Source: Sutcliffiella rhizosphaerae (GTDB taxonomy: Bacteria > Bacillota > Bacilli > Bacillales > Bacillaceae_I). From it: DNA of 62,648 nucleotides. Both the position numbers and the translations under genes were made by a program. Positions 52,778 to 61,807 of the stretch are shown piece after piece. How positions within the stretch are numbered: the stretch's first letter is position 1; every line of letters begins with the position of its first letter. The notes under the pieces are model-generated. The model was not told the DNA's origin and searched no databases. It was given only the letters and a program-made list of their open reading frames with translations. The stretch covers positions 1-62,648 of the forward strand of contig NZ_CAKJTJ010000023.1 of the NCBI RefSeq assembly GCF_917563925.1. The letters are read 5' to 3'.

Positions 52778-52828
52778 TAATTTACACTTTATCCAATATA
52801 TAGAAAAAGGATATGCCAGAATGGAGGT

Positions 52829-52924
52829 TTAAAGCCTAACACCATTCTTACAGGACAGGTCACGAGACTTATTAAATTTATTGGCTTTAACTTTAATTGC
52901 ATCTGTTAACATGATCATCATCAT
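52829..52924 (-). CDS. Leader peptide of bmrCD (BmrB-like position)
   Basis: 31 residues, starting MMMIMLTDAIKVKANKF and ending NGVRL, after AAGGAGGGAAACG. B. subtilis bmrCD is preceded by leader gene bmrB, whose translation under ribosome-targeting antibiotics controls read-through of a terminator. The same order exists here: leader, two terminators, bmrC, bmrD. Sequence similarity to BmrB could not be judged; the function is inferred from layout. Confidence 0.6.
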   Translation of the reverse strand: MMMIMLTDAIKVKANKFNKSRDLSCKNGVRL

Positions 52925-53005
52925 CTCGTTTCCCTCCTTTTCCTTTTTATTATTGTATCAATTCATATAATTTCCACTTTCTAAACTTACCACCGCAGAC
53001 AAGCT

Positions 53006-53020
53006 ATTGTCAATGACAAT
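53006..53020. promoter_or_regulatory. Palindrome over the -35 of the bmr leader promoter
   Basis: Perfect 7-1-7 palindrome ATTGTCAATGACAAT, containing TTGACA on the minus strand upstream of the leader. Candidate operator. The -10 could not be fixed with confidence. The rest of 53021-53331 has only degenerate repeats and no gene. Confidence 0.4.
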
Positions 53021-53343
53021 TTCACCTAATTTTAAGATAGTTTTGAAAAAGAGAAGATGTTTTGTAAATTTTGATACCATTTTAAACTACATGAAAAATC
53101 ACTGCCCTCTTACTAAAATAGTCATAAGAGTTGTAGCTAGCAATCCTGGTCTCACTTAATTACTACCATTATTCGAGGTATTTGGAAACCATTTAGTGGG
53201 TTTTTGAAAAGCAATGATGGTATTTGGATAACCTTTCGAGGTAGCACACGAACTTTTGGTGATGGTTGAATAACCTTTCGATGTACAACTCCCCAACTGA
53301 AGATTTTTAAGCAGGTTTTCTATTAAACGAGGAAAACAAAAAA

Positions 53344-53370
53344 ATCCCACTCTTCATATCAGAGTGGGAA
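53344..53370 (-). terminator. Terminator of the thi operon
   Basis: Stem CCCACTCT/AGAGTGGG, seven-base loop, TTTTTTT on the minus strand. Confidence 0.9.
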
Positions 53371-53422
53371 AAATGCAAACATGTCATAAAGTAAATGGTC
53401 TTTTTATTATATCATTTTTTTT

Positions 53423-54082
53423 TCAAATAGGTGAATTATTTTTGACAGTTTTATGAATCTCTTTAAGTTCAAAGGCAGCATTAGAAGGATATGTTGCCAT
53501 AGAAATAGCCGAAATAACTGCAATGCCATCTGCACCATGCTCTAATACTTTCCTAGCATTACTATTATTGATACCACCGATACCAACTATCGGAATCGTA
53601 TAACCCTTATCTCTGATTTCCCGGATCACTTTTGGTCCTTGTACTGCATGAATATCTTTTTTTGTTGTGGTAAAAAACATCGGCCCAACACCTAGGTAGT
53701 CAGCGCCATCCGCAATTGCTTTAGCAGCTTCTTCTAGGGTATGGCAGGAGACGCCAATGATGCTTTTAGCAGGTAATCTGCGTTTTACGCTAATAAAATC
53801 ATCATCTTCTTGGCCAATATGAACACCATCTGCATTCACTTCCAATGCAAGATTAATATCATCATTAACAATGAAAGGAACTTTATGTTGATGGCATATG
53901 TCTCGTAATTTTATTGCAAGGGAAACCTTCTCCTGACCTTGGAGGGCAGTATCTCCTTTTTCCCGAAATTGAAAAAGGGTAATTCCGCCTCTAATAGCTT
54001 CCTGTAAAACGAAACTGGGGTCTTTGCCATTACAATTTTCCGTTCCCATTACAAAGTAGACATTCAACATATCTCTATTCAT
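53423..54082 (-). CDS. thiE: Thiamine-phosphate synthase ThiE
   Basis: 219-residue TIM-barrel enzyme joining HMP-PP and thiazole phosphate. Motifs: FQFREKG, FIVNDDINLALEVNADGVHIGQED, GVSCHTLEEA, DYLGVGPMFFTTTKKD, PIVGIGGINNSNA. Last gene of the riboswitch operon; ATG overlaps the thiD stop. Confidence 0.95.
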   Translation of the reverse strand: MNRDMLNVYFVMGTENCNGKDPSFVLQEAIRGGITLFQFREKGDTALQGQEKVSLAIKLRDICHQHKVPFIVNDDINLALEVNADGVHIGQEDDDFISVKRRLPAKSIIGVSCHTLEEAAKAIADGADYLGVGPMFFTTTKKDIHAVQGPKVIREIRDKGYTIPIVGIGGINNSNARKVLEHGADGIAVISAISMATYPSNAAFELKEIHKTVKNNSPI

Positions 54083-54882
54083 AAACTGACACTTGCCTTT
54101 CTGTGTGCCCAGTGATTAGTTGGCCCATGTCCGCCACCGATACCAAGTTCATTTTCAATTGCTTTCTGAATAAATTGCTTGGCATTTTTCACAGCTATAT
54201 CCACAGATTGACCTTTTGCTAAGAATGAGGCGATAGCAGCTGCAAAAGTACAACCCGTTCCATGTGTGTGGCGTGTATGAATTCGATCACTTTTGAATTC
54301 TATAAATGATACTCCATCATACAACAAATCTATTAATGTATCTCCTTCTCCGTGGCCACCCTTTATAACTACACTTTCTGAACCAAGACTTTGAAGTATT
54401 TTTGCTGCTTTTCTTCTCCGTTCCATCGTATCTAACGTCATCTCTGTTAACACTTCAGCCTCAGGAATATTAGGAGTAGTAACTTTGGCAAGTGGTAAAA
54501 GTTTCTCTCGTATTGCTTTAATGGCATCTTCTTGCAAAAGCATTGCCCCACCCTTTGCGATCATTACTGGATCAACAACAAGGTTACCCCAACCGTATTC
54601 TTTTATCTTGTCAGAAACAGCTTCTATAATAAAACTGCTGAAAAGCATTCCCGTTTTTAATGCGTCAGGACGAAGGTCTTCGTGAATAGAAGCCAATTGT
54701 TCCAATATCATATCTATTGGGATGGAATAAACACTTTGAACCCCAAGGGTGTTTTGTGCAGTCAAAGCGGTTATGGCAGACATTCCATAAACATCCAATT
54801 CCTGAAATGTTTTAATATCTGCCTGTATCCCGGCTCCTCCACCACTATCTGAACCTGCAATGGTTAATACTTTTGGTATCAT
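54079..54882 (-). CDS. thiD: Hydroxymethylpyrimidine (phosphate) kinase ThiD
   Basis: 267-residue ribokinase-fold kinase converting HMP and HMP-P to HMP-PP. Features: IAGSDSGGGAGIQADIKT, VDPVMIAKGGAMLL, anion hole THGTGCTFAAAIAS. Feeds ThiE, which overlaps it by four bases. HMP itself comes from import or from TenA salvage; no thiC is in the window. Confidence 0.95.
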   Translation of the reverse strand: MIPKVLTIAGSDSGGGAGIQADIKTFQELDVYGMSAITALTAQNTLGVQSVYSIPIDMILEQLASIHEDLRPDALKTGMLFSSFIIEAVSDKIKEYGWGNLVVDPVMIAKGGAMLLQEDAIKAIREKLLPLAKVTTPNIPEAEVLTEMTLDTMERRRKAAKILQSLGSESVVIKGGHGEGDTLIDLLYDGVSFIEFKSDRIHTRHTHGTGCTFAAAIASFLAKGQSVDIAVKNAKQFIQKAIENELGIGGGHGPTNHWAHRKASVSL

Positions 54883-54896
54883 TTTTCCTCAGTCCC

Positions 54897-55925
54897 TTAT
54901 CCAAAATATCGGTGATACAATGATTTGGCTCTTGATATATCTTTTGTTCCGTGCACAAGAACTCTGCCATCCTGAAAAGCTACCAATCTGGCATCCTCTA
55001 CTTGAAAAGATACAAGATAGGGATTTACTTCTACTTTTATTGATTGAGAAGATAAATTCTCTTTAAGCTCACTTAAATTTCTACTAGCATTTTTGCTCCC
55101 TGGTCTGATTTGAACTGAATCCCTGCCACAAAGAACAGCAGTTTTGGTCTGGTTTTCATAAGTCAGATAGGGATATGTTCGTGCATCTCCACAACTAGGA
55201 CAATCAGAGCTTTTCAACTTATTCACATTCATGGAGACATAGTGGTTTTTCCATAAATCAAACGAGATTAACTTGCGATTATAAGCAGCAATGTTAGTCC
55301 CTGTGAGAATCTTTAGAGCTTCCGCTGTTTGATGAGCCACTACCATACCCACTGCAGGAGCAATAATTCCAACCGTATCACAAGTAGCTCCCCCTAATGG
55401 GACAGTTTTTAATAGACATTGCAAACAAGGGGTATCTCCTGGAAAAATGGAATAGGAGATACCATAACTTCCTACACATGCACCATATATCCATGGAATC
55501 TTATACTTTTGAGCAACATCATTCATGATCATCCGGATATCAAAGTTATCTGTAGCATCCAGCATTAAATCAATGTTCTCTTTTTTTACCATTTCTTCCA
55601 GATATTCAGCTGTGACATCACTAATATGACCTTCTATTTCCACCTCAGCGTTTACTTGCTGAAGCCGTTTTTTTGCTGCTACTGCTTTCGGAATTCTCTC
55701 TTTTGCATCCTTTTCTGTGTAAAGTTGCTGACGTTGCAAATTACTCCATTCCACGTAGTCACGATCAACAATGGTTATTTTTCCTATACCAGCCCGTACT
55801 AACGCTTCTGCGTTTCCAGTACCAAGAGCACCTGCACCGATGAGAAGGACATGTTTCTGCTTAATATTTTCTTGTCCTTCTACTCCAATCGGTTTAAACA
55901 AAGTTTGGCGTGAATATCTTTCCAT
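54897..55925 (-). CDS. thiF: ThiS adenylyltransferase ThiF
   Basis: 342-residue E1-like enzyme that adenylates the ThiS C-terminus. N-terminal ATP site LIGAGALGTGNAEALVRAGIG, DRDYVEWSNLQRQ, zinc Cys pair CLQC and CPSC, and GGATCDTVGIIAPAVG. Longer than a minimal ThiF by about 90 C-terminal residues with no recognised domain (a rhodanese-like tail is possible in the family). Directly follows thiG. Confidence 0.93.
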   Translation of the reverse strand: MERYSRQTLFKPIGVEGQENIKQKHVLLIGAGALGTGNAEALVRAGIGKITIVDRDYVEWSNLQRQQLYTEKDAKERIPKAVAAKKRLQQVNAEVEIEGHISDVTAEYLEEMVKKENIDLMLDATDNFDIRMIMNDVAQKYKIPWIYGACVGSYGISYSIFPGDTPCLQCLLKTVPLGGATCDTVGIIAPAVGMVVAHQTAEALKILTGTNIAAYNRKLISFDLWKNHYVSMNVNKLKSSDCPSCGDARTYPYLTYENQTKTAVLCGRDSVQIRPGSKNASRNLSELKENLSSQSIKVEVNPYLVSFQVEDARLVAFQDGRVLVHGTKDISRAKSLYHRYFG

Positions 55926-56692
55926 TAGTTAACACTCATTCCCTCTGTCGGGCTGCTTGCTGATGCATAGCTTTTTTTCTCGATTCTACCTGCTTCATAT
56001 CCGAGACGGCCAGCTTCAATGGCAAGCTTCATTGCATGTGCCATTTTGACTGGATCCTTTGCATCTGATACTGCTGTATTAAGCAATACTCCGTCTGCTC
56101 CAAGCTCCATTGCTTTCGTCGCATCTGCAGGGGAACCAATTCCGGCATCCACTATAACAGGGACATTTGCCTGATCTATAATGAAGCTTAAATTTAACTC
56201 ATTGATTATTCCTTGTCCGGAACCTATAGGGGATGCACCTGGCATAATAGCATGTGAACCAAGTTCCTCTAGTTTTCTAGCAAGGACAACATCGTCTGAA
56301 GTATACGGTAAAACAGTAAATCCTTCTTTTAACAGTTCCTCTGTCGCTTTTAATGTTTCTACAGGGTCTGGGAGCAAGGTCTTCCAACAACCAATTACTT
56401 CCACTTTAATCATGTCACAAAGGCCAGAAGCTTTTGCGAGTTTGGCAATCCTTACTGCTTCTTCTGCAGTTTTTGCCCCTGCAGTATTTGGTAACAGTGT
56501 GTATCTTTCTAAATCCAATTTTTCTAGAAAATTTGGTTGACTCGCTTCAAAAATATTCATTCTCCTTACAGCAAATGTCAGAATATCAGTATCTGAAACA
56601 TCTACTGCTTGCTTTTGTATATCAAAGTCAGGATATTTTCCTGTACCTAACAATAGCCTTGATTTAAAAGAATACGATCCAATTTTCAACAT
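55925..56692 (-). CDS. thiG: Thiazole synthase ThiG
   Basis: 255-residue TIM-barrel enzyme that forms the thiazole from DXP, dehydroglycine and ThiS thiocarboxylate. Catalytic Lys in [35 protein letters not shown]. The start overlaps thiS by one codon (TAATATG), a translation coupling typical of thiS-thiG. Confidence 0.96.
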   Translation of the reverse strand: MLKIGSYSFKSRLLLGTGKYPDFDIQKQAVDVSDTDILTFAVRRMNIFEASQPNFLEKLDLERYTLLPNTAGAKTAEEAVRIAKLAKASGLCDMIKVEVIGCWKTLLPDPVETLKATEELLKEGFTVLPYTSDDVVLARKLEELGSHAIMPGASPIGSGQGIINELNLSFIIDQANVPVIVDAGIGSPADATKAMELGADGVLLNTAVSDAKDPVKMAHAMKLAIEAGRLGYEAGRIEKKSYASASSPTEGMSVN

Positions 56693-56693
56693 A

Positions 56694-56897
56694 TTAACCG
56701 CCTCCTACAAAATGTACGAATTCTAATTGATCTCCGTCACTAATGCCTTCTGATTCGTGATTTTCTTTATTCAAAATATCTTTGTTTTTCTCGACGATGA
56801 CAACTTTTTGGTCCAATTGAAAATGTTGTAGTAATTCTAAGACTGTTTTAACAGTATCAGGTACCTCAACTGGGTCCCCATTAATGAATAATTGCAT
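56694..56897 (-). CDS. thiS: Sulfur carrier protein ThiS
   Basis: 67-residue ubiquitin-fold carrier with the essential terminal Gly-Gly (FVHFVGGG). GGAGGTGTAAC before the ATG. Overlap with neighbours shows one transcription and translation unit. Confidence 0.93.
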   Translation of the reverse strand: MQLFINGDPVEVPDTVKTVLELLQHFQLDQKVVIVEKNKDILNKENHESEGISDGDQLEFVHFVGGG

Positions 56898-56901
56898 AAT
56901 G

Positions 56902-58029
56902 TTACACCTCCGTACCTTTTGGATTCCTTTCTAATGAAAAAGCTTTTAAATAAGTGGGTACAGCTTGCCCTAAAACTATATTTGCAATAAGTTTACCTGT
57001 TAGGGGAGAAAGTAAAATGCCATTTCGATAATGCCCTGTTGCTACTACTAGATTCGCAAAGTTAGGATGCTTTCCTAGATAAGGAAGACCATCTTTGGTC
57101 TGTGGTCGAATTCCACTCCACACCTTTTCAAAGGTTGAATCCTTGATGGTAGGGAGTATTTTCATAGCTTCCATCATCAAGCTGGAAATCCCCCCAACTG
57201 TCACGTTTTCTGAAAACGTATTAGGAATCATAGTGGCTCCGATGACTATTCTGTTACCGCTTTTTGGGACAAGATAGCACCGTTCTGAAAAAATGGTACT
57301 GGATAGCAGCTTTTCATTTGTTACAACAGACAAACACTCTCCTTTTACTGGAAGAGTAGGAAGTGCTATCTCACAATTCTTAACCAATTGCTCACTCCAA
57401 GCACCCGCAGCAAGCACAATTTGGTCACCGAAAAAATCCCCTTCGTTTGTTAACACTCCGGAAATTCTGTCACTATTTTTATGAAAACCATATATTTCAA
57501 CAAATTCTTTTGTAACCGTCCCAAAGTGTACGGCTGAATGGAAAAAAGCCTGGGTTAATTTCTCAGGGTTCACATGACCATCAGAAGGAATACTCATTGC
57601 TCCAACAAAACTATCACTAAGATAAGGTTCACTTTGCAACACTTCATTTTTACTAAGCCACCCTGCTCGTTCGCCAAGTTTTTGCTGAAAAGTAATCGAT
57701 TTTTTTATTTGCACCGCTTCTGCCTCTGTCATAGCAAGCTTTAACATTCCCTTTTGGAACAGTTCAATATCTATACCAGAATGCTCTTTCAATTCATATT
57801 GAAGAGACGGAAACATCGCTCTACTTTCTTTTGCCATCTCAAAAAGAGGACCCCCTTCCGTAACTTCTACTTGAGCACCAAGCATGCCAGCAGCTGCTCT
57901 AGATGCCTTACCCCCTACTTTTCCCTTATCAAGTAATAGAACTTTTTGTCCTTTCTGACTCAAATAATAGGCTGCTGCACAACCGATTACTCCTCCACCT
58001 ATTACAATCACATCATAGTGTTGATTCAA
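56902..58029 (-). CDS. thiO: Glycine oxidase ThiO
   Basis: 375-residue FAD amine oxidase producing dehydroglycine for ThiG. N-terminal Rossmann VIGGGVIGCAAAYYL, FAD contacts ASRAAAGML, C-terminal GHYRNGILLSPLTG. The oxidase route marks an aerobic thiazole pathway as in B. subtilis (instead of ThiH). Confidence 0.95.
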   Translation of the reverse strand: MNQHYDVIVIGGGVIGCAAAYYLSQKGQKVLLLDKGKVGGKASRAAAGMLGAQVEVTEGGPLFEMAKESRAMFPSLQYELKEHSGIDIELFQKGMLKLAMTEAEAVQIKKSITFQQKLGERAGWLSKNEVLQSEPYLSDSFVGAMSIPSDGHVNPEKLTQAFFHSAVHFGTVTKEFVEIYGFHKNSDRISGVLTNEGDFFGDQIVLAAGAWSEQLVKNCEIALPTLPVKGECLSVVTNEKLLSSTIFSERCYLVPKSGNRIVIGATMIPNTFSENVTVGGISSLMMEAMKILPTIKDSTFEKVWSGIRPQTKDGLPYLGKHPNFANLVVATGHYRNGILLSPLTGKLIANIVLGQAVPTYLKAFSLERNPKGTEV

Positions 58030-58640
58030 AGTACCTCCTCCTTTGCTTGGGAACGATACGCTATGACTGCTTTTTTATAATCCGGACTACTAAATATTCC
58101 AGACATAACAGCGACTCCTCGTGCTCCTGTCGCTAACACCTCCGAGACATTTTCTGGAATTATTCCTCCTATGGCGATGACAGGGATGTCCAAGACCCTT
58201 GTTGTTTCCCTTAATTTTTGTAGACCTTGAGGAGCAATGCCTGGTTTGGAATCAGTCCTATAAATATGTCCATAAATGACAAAGTCTGCTCCCTCTCTCT
58301 CTGCTTGAAGTCCTTCTTCTAAACTATGAACGGATCTTCCCACTTTTAGTTCTGGGAAAAATCTACGTACCTCGGAAACCTCTAAACTATGATAGGCAAG
58401 CTGAACTCCGCCAACATTTAATACATGTGCAACATCCACCCTATCATTAATGATAAGTTTTTTAGGTGGGATTCCATTATTAATAAGTCCAGTTACTAAA
58501 CCAACTATTTCCGTTGCTGTTCGCTGTTTTTCCCTAATATGAATGAAGTCCACTTGATGATGGATATCAGCAATTTTCTTTGATAATTCTTCCATTGTAC
58601 TTTTTCCGTCTGTAATGACATGTAGTTGCATATTCCTCAC
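58026..58640 (-). CDS. tenI: Thiazole tautomerase TenI
   Basis: 204-residue ThiE-like TIM-barrel protein: IHIREKQR, IINDRVDVAHVLNVGGVQLAYHS, HSLEEGLQAEREGADFVIYGHIYRTDSKPG, IPVIAIGGI. It converts the ThiG product to the form used by ThiE and lacks some ThiE substrate residues. First gene of the TPP-controlled operon. Confidence 0.92.
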   Translation of the reverse strand: MRNMQLHVITDGKSTMEELSKKIADIHHQVDFIHIREKQRTATEIVGLVTGLINNGIPPKKLIINDRVDVAHVLNVGGVQLAYHSLEVSEVRRFFPELKVGRSVHSLEEGLQAEREGADFVIYGHIYRTDSKPGIAPQGLQKLRETTRVLDIPVIAIGGIIPENVSEVLATGARGVAVMSGIFSSPDYKKAVIAYRSQAKEEVL

Positions 58641-58735
58641 CCTTATACCTTTCTAAAAGCAAGGCTCTGTTAACATCGCTAATCACTTTTCTCTTTCTGA
58701 TGTATGCACCAATCAACGAATGAGCCAAAAGCAAA

Positions 58736-58775
58736 AAAACCACTCTTTACTTATACGTAAAGAGTGGTTTTAATC
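58736..58775 (-). terminator. Riboswitch expression-platform terminator
   Basis: Stem AAAACCACTCTTTAC with its complement, six-base loop, T-run on the minus strand, between the TPP aptamer and tenI. Confidence 0.85.
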
Positions 58776-58813
58776 CAAAGATTGCAATTGAGATTCCATA
58801 TGGATAAAGTTGC

Positions 58814-58906
58814 TCCACTTCCCTACGCTAGTATGAACTAGATCAGGTTCAAAGGGTCTGGAAATTACTCTTTCCATCTCAGTCACTTTTGACTCCCCCA
58901 GTGATT
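58814..58906 (-). promoter_or_regulatory. TPP riboswitch (THI element) of the tenI-thiOSGFDE operon
   Basis: On the minus strand: ACTGGGGGAGTC, CTGAGATGGA, ACCCTTTGAACCTGATCTAG and CTAGCGTAGGGAAGT in canonical order, the sensor helix arms of the TPP aptamer. A terminator follows before tenI, so thiamine pyrophosphate should stop transcription. It also lies downstream of the ykoC stop, leaving no other gene in 58641-58976. Confidence 0.95.
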
Positions 58907-58976
58907 CTTTTATATTTACTATTGCGTTTAGTATAGCATAGTCTTTACCTAATCAAAAGAAAATGGATTAATGTCT

Positions 58977-59774
58977 CTAATATCTCACATTTGTACTATC
59001 AATGTATGGATAATGAATTCCCAAGTAGGTAGCAATACCAAGGACCATAACAAATAATAAAACAAATACCCCATCCCTTAACGAGTAGGAAAGTTCGTAA
59101 TAGAAAGTTCGTTTAGCTTTTTGATTAAAACGCTTCGCTTCCATCGCTACCGCAATACGGTGTGCCCTTCTAATACTTTGAGAAAGGAGTGGAATACTGT
59201 AGTAGTATACCTTTTTCAATAATGTTTTCACTCCATTTTTTTGTTCCACTCCTCTAATTAGTAGCGCTTTTCTAAGAATCAAGTATTCCTCTGCAATCAT
59301 CGGAAGCAGACGAAAACCCGCCATAAAACTATACGCATATTTAGGGGAAAGCTTCCATTGTTGCATTAAGGAATAGAACAAAAATACAGGCTTGGTGGTT
59401 AGTGCAAAAATAAGACCAATAAACGCGATAGACAATGATCTTAAACCGAGATGAACGCCTCTATAGAAGCTTTCCTCTGTAATGTGTATCAGTCCAAACT
59501 GCCACCAAGTCGTATTTCCTTTTCCAAAGAAAATCATAGATATTGCAGAAGTAAAAAACAAAAAGAAAAATGGTATGAGAAGAATCAGCTTAAGTTTGTA
59601 TGATTGACCAGTTAGAAAAAGATAAACTAATAGAAGAAAAGCGGTAAGATAGACCATAATATTAATATTATGAATAAATAAAAGGCTAATGAAAAGTGCA
59701 ATCATTCCAAGTAGTTTGAGGCTGGGATTTATATGATGCATCCATGTTTCATTTTTAAATAGCTCCCATTGCAT
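58977..59774 (-). CDS. ykoC: Energy-coupling factor transmembrane protein YkoC
   Basis: 265-residue EcfT-type membrane protein with about five helices and the coupling motifs AYSFMAGFRLLPMIAEEYL and SIRRAHRIAVAMEAKRF (A-R-G/A-R-type ends). Start after GTAGGAGTAAAC, overlapping ykoD by 20 bases. Part of the YkoEDC transporter for HMP. Confidence 0.92.
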   Translation of the reverse strand: MQWELFKNETWMHHINPSLKLLGMIALFISLLFIHNINIMVYLTAFLLLVYLFLTGQSYKLKLILLIPFFFLFFTSAISMIFFGKGNTTWWQFGLIHITEESFYRGVHLGLRSLSIAFIGLIFALTTKPVFLFYSLMQQWKLSPKYAYSFMAGFRLLPMIAEEYLILRKALLIRGVEQKNGVKTLLKKVYYYSIPLLSQSIRRAHRIAVAMEAKRFNQKAKRTFYYELSYSLRDGVFVLLFVMVLGIATYLGIHYPYIDSTNVRY

Positions 59775-61215
59775 GGTGTTTACTCCTACTATTTGATTTT
59801 TCATTAGTTTTCCTGTCTACTAGTGTGCCTTCTTTTATTGTCCATACCGTATCTGCAAACTCTGAAACTATTTGTTGATCGTGCGTCACCATGATAATCG
59901 CAACTCCAGCTATCTTTAATTGCTCTAACCATTCAAGCATGGCAAACGTATTTTTGCTATCTTGACCATATGTTGGTTCATCTAGAAGCAAGATTTTTGG
60001 TCGATCCACTACTGCTGCTGCTACACTGAGCCTTCTTTTTTGACCTGTCGATAGTTGATATGGATGTTGATGTCTGACCCTTTCTAAATTAAATAGGAGA
60101 AGTAATTCTTCTACACGTTTTCTTACCTTGAAATCACTAACATTCTGTTTCATAATGGTGTATCCGATTTCTTCTTCCACCGATTTCGTAATAAATTGAT
60201 ATTCTGGGTTTTGGAAGACATAAGTAATATGTGTAGTTGGGACATTTTTTACAGAAGATCCCTCCAAAAACAATTTCCCTTCCGTCTTCAAAAGCTTCAT
60301 CATCGCTTCAAGAAGTGTGCTCTTCCCTGCACCGTTCTCTCCAACAATCGTGATCCACTCACCTTTTCGTATGTTAGCTTTTGGAACGTAGATTTTTTGT
60401 TGGTTACCCCTATAACCAATAAATTCTTCCATGTTCATTACTGTTTCATTATTATCCAACGAGTAATCAAGGGGGTTTTTGGACTGTAAATAATCATGCC
60501 ATGCATCTGGATACCATACACCATAGTCTTTTAGTAACGAAATGGAGTTTTGAAAAATAGTTGTTGTCGGTCCATCCGCAACAATTTGCCCACTATTATC
60601 CATCACAATGATCCGTCCTACGAAATCCAACAATTGATTCACTTTATGTTCCACAATAATTACTGTCTTGTCTTCTCCAACTTTTTTTATCGTATCCCAT
60701 ACATCCATTGTCCCATCAGGATCTAATAAGGCTGTTGGTTCATCTAAGAAAAGTACTTCAGGATCCATTGCTAATACGGATGCTATTGCTAGTCGCTGTT
60801 TCATACCACCTGAAAGTTGAGATATTTTTGTATGTGGAGCCAAGGATTGTAGTCCTACAAGTTCTAAAAGTTCTACAATCCTCTCTTCCATTTCCACTTT
60901 TGGTACTGCCAGGTTTTCTAATACAAATGCCAATTCCTCATCCACAAACGGCATACAAAATTGAGTTTCAGGATCTTGAAACACATATCCCCATGACTTG
61001 GATGATAGATGGCTCTTTGCAATCATAGGAACCTCCAAAACATCTGGTATTAAACCTGAGAGAACTTGAATAAGCGTCGATTTCCCACATCCAGAAGGAC
61101 CAATGATTAACACTTTCTCTCCTTGTTGAACGGAAAGAGATAGGTTATGAAAAAGTTGTGTTCCGCCTGAATACTTTAAATTCATCTCTTCGACTTCTAC
61201 GATTGTTTGCACCAT
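59755..61215 (-). CDS. ykoD: Energy-coupling factor double ATPase YkoD
   Basis: 486-residue protein with two ABC ATPase domains: Walker A GPSGCGKST and signature LSGGMKQR, Walker B LFLDEPTALLDPDG in the first half; GENGAGKST, signature LSTGQKRR, LLLDEPTYGQDS in the second. It powers YkoE/YkoC uptake of hydroxymethylpyrimidine compounds. Confidence 0.93.
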   Translation of the reverse strand: MVQTIVEVEEMNLKYSGGTQLFHNLSLSVQQGEKVLIIGPSGCGKSTLIQVLSGLIPDVLEVPMIAKSHLSSKSWGYVFQDPETQFCMPFVDEELAFVLENLAVPKVEMEERIVELLELVGLQSLAPHTKISQLSGGMKQRLAIASVLAMDPEVLFLDEPTALLDPDGTMDVWDTIKKVGEDKTVIIVEHKVNQLLDFVGRIIVMDNSGQIVADGPTTTIFQNSISLLKDYGVWYPDAWHDYLQSKNPLDYSLDNNETVMNMEEFIGYRGNQQKIYVPKANIRKGEWITIVGENGAGKSTLLEAMMKLLKTEGKLFLEGSSVKNVPTTHITYVFQNPEYQFITKSVEEEIGYTIMKQNVSDFKVRKRVEELLLLFNLERVRHQHPYQLSTGQKRRLSVAAAVVDRPKILLLDEPTYGQDSKNTFAMLEWLEQLKIAGVAIIMVTHDQQIVSEFADTVWTIKEGTLVDRKTNEKSNSRSKHHAMGAI

Positions 61216-61222
61216 AGTCTTT

Positions 61223-61807
61223 TCAACTCCTTAATGAATCATAATCCTCCTGGCTTGCTGATCTGAAAAGACTAGTAACGCCTGTAGCTTCCAGTGCTTT
61301 TACGAGAACAAACGCTAAAACTCCTGCCAATAGGGCAGCACCTATCAATCGAAAAGAGATTAATAACGCAAGATTCCACCAAACATAGTCAAGTAAATAT
61401 CCTCTGAAAAGGTCTAGCAATAAAGAACCCACTCCTGCCGCAACTCCTGCAATTGAGGCAATATAGATATCAAACCGTTTGTAACGGAAAGCCGCAAAAA
61501 CAAGTTCTGCAAGTAAACCTTGTATCACTCCATAAATCAAAACCATTAAGCCATATTCCGATCCTACTAAAAACTCGCCGGAAGCAGCTGCTACTTCAGC
61601 TAAAAACGCAACTCCCGCTTTACGAATCAAAAGATATGCAACTGTAGCGGCAATAAACCACATTCCATATGTCAGCTCTTGTAGCTGCAGACCAAAAGGA
61701 GCTAACACATTATAAACAGGTGCCCAGATTTTATAGATTATTCCAAAGACAAGTGCAATAACAACTGTCACTAATATATCAGTCAACTTCAACCCTTTAT
61801 TTGCCAT
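61223..61807 (-). CDS. ykoE: HMP transporter S-component YkoE
   Basis: 194-residue membrane protein with about five or six helices, starting MANKGLKLTDILVTVVIALVF. It matches the YkoE family, the substrate-binding subunit of the YkoEDC transporter. Its start overlaps the tenA stop. Confidence 0.92.
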   Translation of the reverse strand: MANKGLKLTDILVTVVIALVFGIIYKIWAPVYNVLAPFGLQLQELTYGMWFIAATVAYLLIRKAGVAFLAEVAAASGEFLVGSEYGLMVLIYGVIQGLLAELVFAAFRYKRFDIYIASIAGVAAGVGSLLLDLFRGYLLDYVWWNLALLISFRLIGAALLAGVLAFVLVKALEATGVTSLFRSASQEDYDSLRS

